DNA of 64,000 nucleotides from Fagopyrum homotropicum (Eukaryota; Streptophyta; Magnoliopsida; Caryophyllales; Polygonaceae), in the NCBI GenBank assembly GCA_033239125.1, contig BSWB01000001.1, positions 61,113,416 to 61,177,415 of the forward strand, written 5' to 3'. A program made the translations under genes and the position numbers. Positions 32,389 to 43,667 of the stretch are shown piece by piece. The first letter of the stretch is position 1, and every line of letters begins with the position of its first letter. The notes below the pieces were generated by a model. The model made no database searches and had not been told where the DNA came from. It worked only from the letters and a program-made list of their open reading frames with translations.

Positions 32389-33200
32389 TGGGGTCCGCCT
32401 ATGAAAGATACATACCTACAAGCACTTCAAATTCGAGATCATAAGCAAGAAGGTGCAGGTCAACTACGGTTACCCGGTACAATTTGGGGTTTTCAGTTCC
32501 TCTCCAGGATCGATCAAATGAGGCAAGGGAAGAAACTTGAACTGGGTATCCAAGATTTGGTCAAATTAGCATAAACAACTGTTGCCCCCGTTGGCCTCTA
32601 CGATCAGCAACTTCAGATTTTGTAGACGAAGGAACCAAGATTCTGGGGTTTTGGGATGAGGACTTACACAGGACACGAGTGAGATTACCGACGATTTATC
32701 TCAAAATCACCCACCTTTCTCCCTGCCCCGGATTATAAGTCCACTCACACCACGGCACCTCTAATCACATATTTACCCTTATTTATTATAAAAAAAATTA
32801 TCTTATTATCAACCGGATAAATTAAATTTCGCGACTTATTTTTCTTGCATGAAAAAATGAGTTGGGTACGCTCCTTGTATTAAAAAAATTAATTTACTAG
32901 GTAATTGGGTAATCTCCCTGTCCGGAAGTCCTAACTGTGGATGTCACACTTCCAGCAATACTTCCAGCAATTTCCTCGGTCATATTCTTTGTCAGTCCCG
33001 CTACTGGCGGCTCACATTGGGGACTTTGACTTTGACCTCATGCAACTGGAGTTCTTCCTCCACGACCTAGTACTTGGACTTCCGGAGTCCAATCACCTCT
33101 ACCCTGCTCAGCAGGAGAACGAGGTGAATGACCTATATCTCGACCCATAGTGGTGTTGTTCTAGTACGTGTCCTCTACGATGAGGACATAACTAACGCAT
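32389..33200. other. Lipase upstream region and unassigned sequence
   Basis: 32389-32760 should hold the promoter and 5' untranslated region of the lipase gene (minus strand); an AT-rich TATAATAAATA-like stretch lies near 32785-32795. The plus-strand ORF 32941-33150 (69 codons) has no family I recognise. Towards 33200 the sequence begins to resemble the LTR of element G, but that border is unclear. Confidence 0.4.
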
Positions 33201-33707
33201 AGGTAAGCAAATACTACTGCAATAAATCTAGTCCATAAAAAGCAACTAAAGTTCAAAACAAATTAGACTGTCGAGATCCGCGTGAGGTCAGGGAATTCAA
33301 CCCCGACCTCACGCAACTAGAGGTCTTCCTTGAGTTGTATCTTTGGTCTTGTCTTCTCTCTCTCTCTCTCGTTCCCAATTTCGTATTTTTGGCGTTTTTC
33401 TTTTGTCGCCCTCTATTTCTCTTTGTTTTTGAGTATCGGGTTCTTCCTTTTTTTCCTTGATGTGTGTATAGCGTTATTTTTCCTTTTCTGAAAAAACATG
33501 TGTCGCCACCTAGCTTTTCATTTGTTGTAGGGTTTTCTTATTTCCTTATTTGCTGGATCTAAGGAGCCCAAAAAACTGGTCTTGGGCCACTTGTTGAAAA
33601 ACTTAAAGAAGGGGCCCACTAGCTAGTTGCTTCCTTCGAGCCAATGCTTCACAATAAATGTGACTTTCCAGCCAACAAACAACCAAAGTCCATACAAATT
33701 ACAAAAA

Positions 33708-34799
33708 TGATGCGGGATTTAAGCCGCAGTTCCTGATCTAGATTGAAAGTCCTTGACATAAGCAAATCTCGGATGGATAATGGAAATCTCGAGCGATATT
33801 TCATTAAGAACATACCGAGATTTCTGAAAACTCAAAATGAAAAATGATGAATGATATGGAAACATAAGAAGATGAATAATGGAATGAAATATGATAAATA
33901 TAGGAAGATATGAACTAAGATATTCCCACAAAGAACCTTGAGCAATGATGTTTCAAAATCCCTTAACGAAGAGCTCACCTTAACCCTCACTTCTTTAACC
34001 TTACACAAGCCTTATAAGTAAGACAAGCACAAGGAGAGACTAGTATTAACCAGGAGCACCAACATTCAAAAAGGTTACAACACAAGCACAATCTAGCAAG
34101 GACTTCACAACAATTCAATCAAGGCTCTCTCTTTCATTGAATAGGAATGAATAAAACAAAAACTTCATAAGTGAAGCTACGAGTTCACACAATATGTGGA
34201 ATAATATCAAATATAATCCTTTTTTATAGGGAGATCTTCTATGTAAACTTATAAGAAAGATATATTTTAAAAGATAATCTAGAAAAGATATCTTTACAAG
34301 ATATAAAATAATAATTTCAAAGATAAGATCAAAACTAACAACTACCTTAAGAATGTTTGAGAGCTTTAAGGTAAGAAATATAAAATATAGTTTCCAAATT
34401 TAAAAGATCTTGGCCGGATCTTCAAGCGCGCGTCAGAGAGCAAATCTCGGGTGGATATCTCGGCCGAGATTCCTGTAGGTTGACCGAGATTTCTTCTCTG
34501 AAACTCTTTCTTCGTCCTAGCCACCTTCTATGCTTGATGGCTCTTCTTGGTCGAGGCTTGACTCTTCTATAATAGTCAACAATGTCACCAAAGGATTCCT
34601 AAGAGTGAGTAGGGTCTCTTTGAGTATATATGTTGTTAGCATGTTTGTAACGTCATCTTGAATAGCCTTTACTCTTGACCTTGTGTTTGCTCCTTCCATG
34701 ATGGAATCTAAAGGTGTAGTTGTTGGATTGTCCTTCAATGCTTTAGCCCTTGATCTAGTGATTTGTCCATGAGATAATGTTGGGGATGATCCCTCATCA
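33708..34799 (-). repeat. 3' LTR of element F (left copy)
   Basis: Collinear with 40441-41553 apart from indels. The carboxyl end of the polyprotein frame (34517-34799) runs inside it. It contains an ATCTCGGCCGAGAT palindrome at 34457-34470. Confidence 0.85.
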
Positions 34800-36261
34800 T
34801 ACTCCTCTTCTTGAGAATAATTCGTCCTCGAATCATCAACATGCTCATCTCTAAACTCGAAAGGACTCAAATCACCCACGTTGAAGATAAGACTTACACC
34901 ATATTCAACTGGAAGCTCCAAGATATAGGCATTGTCACCGACTTTGCGCTTCACTTTAAATGGTACATCTCTTCTTGGAGACAACTTAGACTTCCTCTTC
35001 TCCGGAAATCGCTCTTTCCTTAGATGTAACCAGACTAGATCTCCTGGTTCGAACAACATTTACTTGCAATTCCAATTTGCCTTTGAAGCTACAGTTTTCC
35101 CTATTTGTTCCAGCCTTATGCGCGTCTTCTCATGCCATTCCTTATTGAACTCCATTTGTTTTCCTGCAATGAAATCCACTCGCTTCTCTAAAGGCAACGG
35201 TGTAAGATCAAAAAGAGTCAAAGGATTCACTCCATAGACGCACTCAAAAGGCGTTATGTTGGTAGATAAATGCAATGTACGATTATAAGAAATTTCTACA
35301 TGTGGTAAAACATCTTCCCAAGCATTCAGATTATCTTTCAAAACAGCTCTTAAGATAGTAGTCAAAGTCATGTTAGTTACTTCCGTTTGATCATCATTTT
35401 GAGGGTGACTAGAAGTTGAAAACAAAAATTTGGTACCTAACTTTCCCCAATGAGTCTTCCAAAAGAAATTAAGGAACTTGACATCTCTATCACTTTACAA
35501 TAGTCTGTAGCACTCTATGCAACCTAAAAATTTCCATAAAGAACAAATTAGCCACATTATAAGCATCATCAGTTTTATGGCAAGCAATAAAGTGATCCAT
35601 CTTAGAAAAACGATCAACAACCACAAAAATGGAATCTCTCCCCTTCTTAGACCTTGGTAAACCTACAACAAAATTCATACTAATATCAAGTCATGGTGAA
35701 GTAGGAATAGGTAAAGGAGTATACAAACTGTGGGGTTTTGATCAAACACACAATGCACCTCTTGATCAAATGTTCAACATCTTTAAGCATATGAGGCCAA
35801 AAGAAATGTGAATGAAGCATATGATAAATCTTATCTCTTCCAAAATGTTCCATTAATGCTCCCATTTGAGCCTCCTTAACTAATAATAATCTCATAGAAT
35901 ATTTAGGAATACAAACTTTATCCTCATGGAACCAAAATCCTTCAAAGAGATAATACTTACCTCTCGAGTGGGGCAAATCTCGGTCCAAATCTCGGCCGAG
36001 ATTCTTGGTAGTAGGTCGAGAATTGCACTGGATGTAAATATTGCCAAAATTAACATCATCCTTGTATAGCTCTTTGATATAATGGAATCCTAGGACCTTG
36101 GAATCCGTGGTGGTGATCAAAGTATACCTTTTGGAAAGGGCATCCGCTACAACATTATCTTTACCCTTCTTGTATTTGATGATATAAGGAAAAGTCTCAA
36201 TGAATTCCATCCATCTTCCATGTCTCTTATCCAACTTATATTGACTTTCAAAATGCTTCAA
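34517..36261 (-). pseudogene. Element F RNase H end and integrase
   Basis: Fragments in order on the minus strand are: the RNase H tail with NVVADALSKRY and the integrase zinc finger with CIVCLIK but a Gln in place of the first His (35686-36261); the core start (35490-35678) with MNFVVGLPRSKKGRDSIFVV, where Asn replaces the usual catalytic Asp; the core end (35060-35425) with HPQNDDQTEV, which keeps the Glu; and the carboxyl module FKVKRKVGDNAYILELP (34517-35059). The last frame continues about 94 codons into the 3' LTR. In the linker after RNase H, the DNA palindrome 35988-36003 is translated in frame (NLGRDLDRDLP). Confidence 0.8.
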
Positions 36262-36312
36262 AGACTCATGATCAGTTCTAAGGATGAATTCATTAGGACA
36301 AAGATAATGTTG

Positions 36313-37280
36313 TCATGTCTTGAAATCTCGAAATAAAGCATATAATTCATTATCATATGTTGAATAATTCAAGCATGGTCCTTTGAATTTTTCACTAAAA
36401 CAGGCAAGGGGCTTACCTTCTTGCTTGAATATTTCTCCAATACCAATACCTGAAGTATCACATTCAACTTCGAATGGCTTGGTGAAATCCGAAAGTGCAA
36501 GAAAAGGTACATTTGATAATTGCCTCATTAATTCATTGAATGCTTTATGTTGCGCTTCTTCCCACTCAAATTGTAGTTGCTTCTTCATGAGAGACGTGAG
36601 AGAGGCTGCAATGGTACAAAAATTCTTCACAAAACGCCTATAGAACGTAGTCAATCCATGAAAAGATCGCACATGTTCAACGGTGGTAGGTGTAGGCCAT
36701 TCTTGGATGGCTTTGATCTTCTCCCTGTCCACCTCAAGACCTCTTGTGCTCACTACAAATCCAAGGAAAATAATTTGGTTACTACTAAACTCTTAAGAGT
36801 TCCTAGTTCTTCCCTTAAGTGCTTCCATTCATCTCCTTCTCTCATCCGGATTTGATGATATCCACTCTTAAGGTTGATCTTGGAGAACAAGGTGGAACTT
36901 CTAAGCTCATCTAGCATGTCATCTAATCTGGGGATGGGGTGACGGTACTTGATAGTGATGTTATTGATTGCTCTACAATCAACACACATCCTTCAAGTAT
37001 TGTCCTTCTTGGGCACCAACAGTACTGGAACTGCACAAGGACTCAAGCTTTCTCGAACTTAGCTTTTATTCAAAAGGTCTTGCACTTGATCTTAAATTTC
37101 CTGACTTTCATGCGGACTTATGCTATAAGCGGGGCGATTAGGAAGGGACGAACCTGGAATGAAGTCAATCCGATGCTTAATACCTCGGAAAAGTGGAAGG
37201 CGTGCAGTAATCTCATCCGGAAATACATCTTTATACTCATCCAAAGCCTTTAGAATGTTAGTAGACAAAGTAGCCTTCAC
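36313..37280 (-). pseudogene. Element F reverse transcriptase and RNase H with palm deletion
   Basis: The RT start (37092-37280: FRGIKHRIDFIPGSSLPNRP) and fingers (36753-36989: KINLKSGYHQIRMREGDEWK) are followed almost directly by HLREELGTL and the thumb VSTRGLEVDREKIKAIQEWP (36313-36753). The palm segment with the YxDD box, roughly 80 residues in relatives, is absent. RNase H follows with EVECDTSGIGIGEIF. The enzyme cannot be active. Confidence 0.82.
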
Positions 37281-37284
37281 TTCA

Positions 37285-39146
37285 TCACTTAAAGTAATTA
37301 GGCTTTTTACATAAACTCAGTAAAGCGGCACCCAGAGGAACATAATCATCAAGAAACTCCCATTTGGATGATAAAAGTGTTCGATGATGCTCTAGAGAAG
37401 GAATCTCAGGCTGGTTACAAGAATCTCGGCCGAGATTTCCTTGTTGGGTCCGATATTTGTCACTGGAGCGTGACTGATCTTCATATCTCGGGCAAGATTT
37501 TGATGATCCACCTGTGGTTTCTTCTTTGAGAGTTGTTTCTTGTTCCTTTTGCTTGCGTTTATCCTTCTTCGTGTCGTTAAATTCCGCAATCTGCAAGGGG
37601 TCATCGGTTTAAGAGTAATTGCTTTTCCATTAAACTCAAAAGAATGTTTATTAGAAAAATTATCATAAGTAACCTTCCTATCAGACTACCATGGACGGCC
37701 TGGCAAAATTTTACATGCTTGCATAGGCACCACATCACAAACAACAATATCCTCATACTTTCCTGAGGTAAACGCAATTATAGCTTGTTGTTGACTTTCA
37801 ACTCTCCACAATCATTCATCCAATGCAGCTTATAATGTCTAGGATGATAGAAAGTAGTGATTTTCAACTTAGTGATTAATTCCTCACTAGCAATGTTGAA
37901 ACAACTGCCACCATCAATAAACATGTTACAAACCTTTCCTTGAACAAGACATCTAGTATGAAAAAGGTTTTCCCGTTGATTATCCTCACATTGAGCTATT
38001 TTAGCATGCAATGTAAAGCAATAAAGACTGTCCATGCTCATATTCACAATCTTCATCACTATCACTATGACTATCATGCTCATGCAATGCATTGATATGG
38101 GTATGATCATGTTCATGCTCTTCTTCACTTTCATATTGCCCTTGTTGATTTAAAAATAAAACCCTTTTATTAGGACAATCTCGCATGTAGTGACCTCTAC
38201 CTTGACATTTAAAGCATACAATATCTCTAAAATGTAAAGTAGAGTTAGAAGTACTCTCTTTGTTATCATTTGAAGGCCCATTCAAAGGAAGAGACTGAGT
38301 AGAAGGTTTATGAACTGTTGAATCAGGAAGGGATCTCTTTCTTTCGTCTTTCTGGGGTAAATCTTAGGTGCAATCTTGGCCGATATTTATGTAGGATGAC
38401 CGAGATGTTTTCTCTATCGTCTAAGAACTTGTCCCTTGATTCCGTCCTTTAATCTTCTTCTCTACCCTGATAGCCAAATGCAGTAAGTTAGTCATTGAAG
38501 CATAGGGATATAAATCAATTTCATTAGCTAAAGATGGATGCAAAATTCGTAAAAATAGAGTCATGATAGACTCCTCATTTTCTTGCACGTTAGCTTTTGC
38601 CATCGTCGTTTGTATGGCGGTATAGACTTCTTCCACAGTCATGGAACCTTGCTTGAGATTCTCTAATCGTTGCCTCACTTCCCTACCATAATGTGGAGGC
38701 ACGAATCTAGATTTCATCAAGGCCTTCATTTGTTCCCAAGTGTTGATGTCCGGATCTAACGTTCTTCTTTGTTCTTTAACGAGATGATCCCACCAAAATA
38801 AGGCATATCCTTGGAATTCCAACACATCAAGTTGAATCTTCCGTTGCTCACTAAAATTATGGAAATACCAAAATTTTTCAATCTTAGTCTCTCATTTCAT
38901 GTAAGCGTTCGGGTCGCATTTGCTTTCAAAACTTGGAATCTTGGCCTTTACTCTCCCAAGTCTGTCATTATCCTGAGACGGTCTATAATGGTCATTGTCA
39001 CATCCTCTCTGTAGATTATAATAACGTCGGGGGTAGTCTCTCCACATGCCCTCATCTTCTTCATCACCTAAGTCTTGAAATTCTTCACCAAAACGCGGAT
39101 TGTGATTAGCGTTAACGAATGGATTAGGGTGAGTATTACCTAGCAT
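37285..39146 (-). pseudogene. Element F gag, zinc knuckle and protease
   Basis: Minus-strand fragments are: gag start (38892-39146, ending IPSFESKCDPNAYMK); gag core (38421-38825, YALFWWDHLVKEQRRTL, NLKQGSMTVEEVY); a CCHC knuckle (CFKCQGRGHYMRDCP near 38210) with a His/Asp/Glu-rich tail; protease (37778-38134, VCNMFIDGGSCFNIAS); and a linker (37285-37604) containing the AATCTCGGCCGAGATT palindrome at 37422-37437. Frames are shifted between fragments and stops occur. Confidence 0.78.
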
Positions 39147-40440
39147 GGGGATGGTTTAAAGTTGGTATGGAGGATGGTGGTGGTGGCGGAGTAAAGGAGT
39201 TGTCGCCTACTTTAAAGAGATCTCGGGTCAAATCTCGGGCGAGATTCTAGCCAAGATTCTGCAATGGGCCTTGTTTCGATCTTTTCCAATCGTTTGTCGA
39301 AGGTGGAAACAGTAACCATGGGTTGTTTGAGCATCTTCAAGGCATCGGGCCCTAAAGAATCACTCTTTTAGGATGCTCATGGACTATCTCTTCCTGACAT
39401 CTACAAAAGCACACAAAGTAACAACAAACATGTAATGTTAGGGAAAACGAAAGTACATTTCTTGTTTTCACTCACAATCACGCTATGTTGTGTTATCACA
39501 AGCTGGTTTGATGCAATTGCCTTAGATGGATTAATGCTTCTTTACCAATCGGTGCCTTGGTCTCACTAAAATTCCTTGGTTGACTCAAGTAGTCAGCTTG
39601 GTTTGGATAAAGGTTCTTGTGTTGTGAGATGGATAATGAACTCTTACAGGAAGTTTACTCCACACAAGACAAGGTAGAAAGAATATTACGGATAGACACA
39701 CTAGTATGTTAGGAAGTATAGATACTAACTAGCACACCCAAAGAAATAAGACTCAAGTGTGTAGAGTAGAAAGAGGCTAAGAAAAGGCACACAAGAGATT
39801 AAGAAAAGAGAAAGAATGTACCTTTAATTTGTGCAGTTAGAAAGAGAGATAGCCGGGGTTAGTTTTGGGTATGGCCAGGACTCTTAACTAGATCAAGGTT
39901 GGTACAAAAACTCTTCTTTTGATGTACTCTTGCATAGGGTACACTTGGATTCTTCACATTATGCCTTCAAATTTTTGCGAAAATAGGACAACGGTAGCTT
40001 TCTCAGGTGAAAATTCTCTTATGAATTGGCCGAAATTGTTGAATAGTTGATGCTTGATGTCGACGTTCAGCAATCACCTTTGGGCTCCTACTCCTTGGTT
40101 GTCTTGTGATCTTTAACTGCTAGAGAAGTGTATATATCGTTGCTTTGACAAGAATGTATAAGATCTCACCTACTAGATAAGATCTCAACTTTGAAGTGCA
40201 ACTTTGATCGCACTTTCCGTAGGGTTGGGCAAGTTTTTTAAGGTTAATGGTTGGCTTGTGTTTGGCTATGGCGTTTTCTCTCTTCTAAACTTGCACAAGT
40301 CAACACACGCTAAACTCAAATAATCTCGCAAAGATGGCAAACAAGAAAAGACTCAACTTTAATATGACTCAAAGAAGGCTCGAAATAAAAATTGACTCAA
40401 ACCTGATACGAACTTCAATCGCTTAGCTTTGATACCATTT
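39147..40440 (-). other. Element F leader between 5' LTR and gag
   Basis: No coding sequence is recognised. Near 39219-39260 there are further ATCTCGGG/GCGAGATT motifs. The remainder is an ordinary AT-rich leader with the primer site at its right end. Confidence 0.5.
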
Positions 40441-41553
40441 TGATGCGGGGTTGAAGCCGCAATTTCCGATCTAGATTGAAAGTCCTTGGCAAAAGCAAAT
40501 CGGATGGATAATGGAAATCTCGTGCGAGATTTTTGTAAGAATAGACCGAGATTTCTGGAAACTCAAAAAGCGGAATCATAAATGATATGGAAAGATAAGA
40601 AGATGAATAATAGAATGAAATATGATAAATATAGGAAGATATGAACCAAGATATTCCTGCAAAAAACCTTGACCAATGATGTGCCAAAACCCCTTAACAA
40701 AGAGCTTACTTTAACCCTCACTTCTTTAACCTTACACAAGCCTTCTAAGTAAGACAAGCACAAGGAGGGACTAATATTGACCAGGAGCACCAACCTTCAA
40801 AAAGATTAACATACAGAAGCACAATCTAGCAAGGACTTTATAACGATTCAATTGGCTTTCTCTTTGATTAAATAGGAATGAATAAAGCACAAACTTCATA
40901 AGCGAAGCTGCGAGTTCACACAATATGTGAAATAATATCAAATCTAATCCTCTTTAATAATCTCCCCTTCTAAGACTATTTATAATGGAGATCTTATATG
41001 TAAACTAAGAAAGATATCTTTTATAAAAAAAATCTAGAAAAGACATTTTTAAAAGATATAAAAATAATTATCTCAAAGATAAGATCAAAACTATCAACTA
41101 CCTTAAGAATGTTTAAGAGCTTTAAGGTAAGAAATATAAAATTTAGTTGCCAAATTTAAAAGATCTTGGCCGGATCTTCAAGTGCGCCTCAAAGAGAAAA
41201 TCTTGATTTGATATCTCGGCCGAGATTCCTCTAGGTTGGCCAACTCTTCTTTGAGACTCTTTCTTCGTCCTAGCACCTTCTATGCTTGATGGCTCTTTTT
41301 GGTCGAGGCTTGGCTCTTCTACAACAGTCAACAATGTCACCAAAGGATTCCTAAGAGTGAGTAGGGTCTCTTTGAGTGTATATGTTGTTAGCATGTTTGT
41401 AACGTCATCTTAAATAACCTTTGCTCTTGACCTTGTGATTGCTCCTTTTATGATGGAATCTGAAGAAGGTGTAGCTGCTGGATTGTCCTTCAATGCTTTA
41501 GGCCTTGATCTAGTGATTGGTCCTTGAGGTAGTGTTGGGGATAATCCCTCATA
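40441..41553 (-). repeat. 5' LTR of element F (right copy)
   Basis: Starts TGATGCGGGG. The primer-binding site lies immediately to its left on the plus strand (about 40427-40438; minus strand TGGTATCAAAGC). An ATCTCGGCCGAGAT palindrome at 41213-41226 corresponds to the one in the left LTR, and a second motif zone lies at 40497-40560. Confidence 0.85.
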
Positions 41554-41875
41554 AAAAAGGTACCCGAAAATATAAAAGCCTTACAAAAATAACCCAAAAC
41601 TTTACAAGGTTTACAAACAAAGACACAAACTAGAATAAAAAACCTCAACAATTGCCCTCTTGATTCTAGCTTGTAAATCGATACAAAACAAACAAAATAG
41701 ACCACCTAAATGCACACACGGGCAATCCATCATCGATCCCCCCCTCCCAAGCACACTTCTAGTGCTTTGGAAGACCATCCATAATCCCACAACGGGAAGT
41801 ATACCTACAACTCGAGACACGATTAGTATCGTTCATAAAACTATCAGGTATATCACAATCAACTACCACTTTAGA

Positions 41876-43566
41876 CTAATCACAAGTCTTGGTACACTTC
41901 TTAAAGTGCCCTCTTAATGTTAACCTATTTAGCAAACCACATAAAGACATTCTCCTATTTCTCTTCGACTCAACATACTCAACACAATTGCCACACATAA
42001 GTTTCTCATCCAAGTCATGTTTTACAATGATAGATTTCAAATCCACATCACTATCATTTGTCAAAGTATCACCTATAAGCATATCACTAGACTTAGAGTA
42101 AAGAGAACTTACGTCCTCTTTTAACTGGTGACTATGTAGCTTACTTTTGATGTCTATATGTCCTTCCAATGCTATAGAAATGCCTTCTTCATTTCCAGCC
42201 ATCAATGACTGGTTTGGTGAGCCCTTTTGTGAATGTTGTCACTCAGTCTTTTCACCAATTTCCCTTTAGCTGAGTTGTTTTTCATCATTTCTGCACACCT
42301 TTTGAGCCTTAAAACATTAATTTTTGGGCTATTTTGCTCCAGTTTTGTGCTATCATGTCTTGGAATCTCAACTGAAGCAGTTAGTTCACCATTTATATCA
42401 GTTTTAGAGGGTTTTGGATGATTATTAGTCACCACCAAAATTGAAGAATCAAGCAAGGGGGAAGCTAAAATTTGGTGCAAGCCACCTTTTCGTATACTAC
42501 GTATAAGAGTTTTGTCATTTTTAATGACATCTCTTATACCATAATGTGACCTAATTTTACAATTTTGGTCATCCAAAGCAGATTCATAAATCATATTTCT
42601 TCAAAGATTAGGCACCCACCTAACCTTTTGAAGAACCTTTGCCCTCCCATCATGCATTTTCAAAGACACATTTCCAATACCTCTAACATCCAAGCATGTA
42701 TGATCACCTAGCATGACACTACTACCATCAATTCATGTAAAGACTCAAACAAGAATTTATGAGGTGTAGCATGCAAAGAACATCTAGAATCCATAATCCA
42801 AGTATTATAATCACGTGTAGAATCAAGCATAAGCAATTCAGCAGGATAATTCATATCAGATTCCAAGATAGCAGAAACTTCATGCTCATTTTTATGCATG
42901 CCATCAACTTTGTTTTTCTTACAATCTCTTATGAAATAACCAATCTTATCACAATAAAAACACTTCTTATTATTCCCATTAGATTTTCTTTTCTTTTTAT
43001 TAGCTTTAGAGTCTACCTCAACATGCATAATAGAATCCATTTTATTGTCAACATAATTCTCAAATTTAGCATGCTTAAACACTTTAAGGATATCATTCTT
43101 CTCAATAACCGATTCCATGATTTTTGTCTTAGACAATTCATCTCTACCAAATTGAATGACATCTTTAAATCCATCAAATTCAGCAGGTAAAGAATTCAAA
43201 AAAAATCATAGCTTGATGAAAATCAACAATTTTATCACCACATCTTTCAAGGTCTTGAGTCATTTTCAAAAACTTATCAAGATTAGCATATATTGACAAG
43301 GAAACATTCATTTTAAAGGTAGACAAATGACATAGCAAAGAAATATGACTAGGCATGGATTTAGTAAGATATAATTGCTCTAAACTCTTCCATAATAGTG
43401 TAGAGTTAGTAATACTCACAACTTGACGTGCTACCTCGTCAAAAAGCCGAATCATTATTTTCGAATGTGCTTGTTCATCTAGTTCCCTTATTTCATCCTC
43501 CATAAGTGTTTTCGAGAACTCTCCTATCAATAATAGGATGTAGTTTCGAAACAAAAATAGATCCAA
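41876..43566 (-). pseudogene. Element G gag, protease and pre-integrase remnant (copia)
   Basis: Minus strand: copia gag (43180-43566: LLWKSLEQLYLTKSMPSHIS, KFLKMTQDLERCGDKI); gag end with a knuckle-like CFYCDKIGYFIRDC in which Tyr replaces the His, then the protease site WIMDSRCSLHATPHKFLFE (42708-43199), where Arg stands in the usual DSG position; then KIRSHYGIRDVIKNDKTLIR (42202-42594) and a trace of the pre-integrase region (41876-42205). Gag is split by a frameshift at about 43190. The integrase core, RT and RNase H are absent. Confidence 0.72.
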
Positions 43567-43667
43567 ACCAAATATGCACTAGACAATAGATCCAAAAATA
43601 ATTTTATACAACAGATCCGGTTTAACAGATTTGAAAAAAAAAACAGGAAGCTTTGATACCACTTTGT

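Larger units (their letters stand above)
33708..41553 (-). mobile_element. Element F: degraded Ty3/gypsy retrotransposon in the LTR of G
   Basis: Direct LTRs 33708-34799 and 40441-41553 both start TGATGCGGG and end in CCCTCAT(C)A. The flanking duplication is AAAAA (33703-33707 and 41554-41558), placed by comparison with the uninterrupted LTR of G near 44325. On the minus strand the order is gag, zinc knuckle, protease, RT, RNase H and integrase, with a primer site TGGTATCAAAGC next to the right LTR. Every domain is broken and the LTRs differ by several indels, so it is an old insertion. Motifs such as CVDCRAINNITIKYRHPIPR suggest a chromovirus-like lineage, but no chromodomain is seen. Confidence 0.85.
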
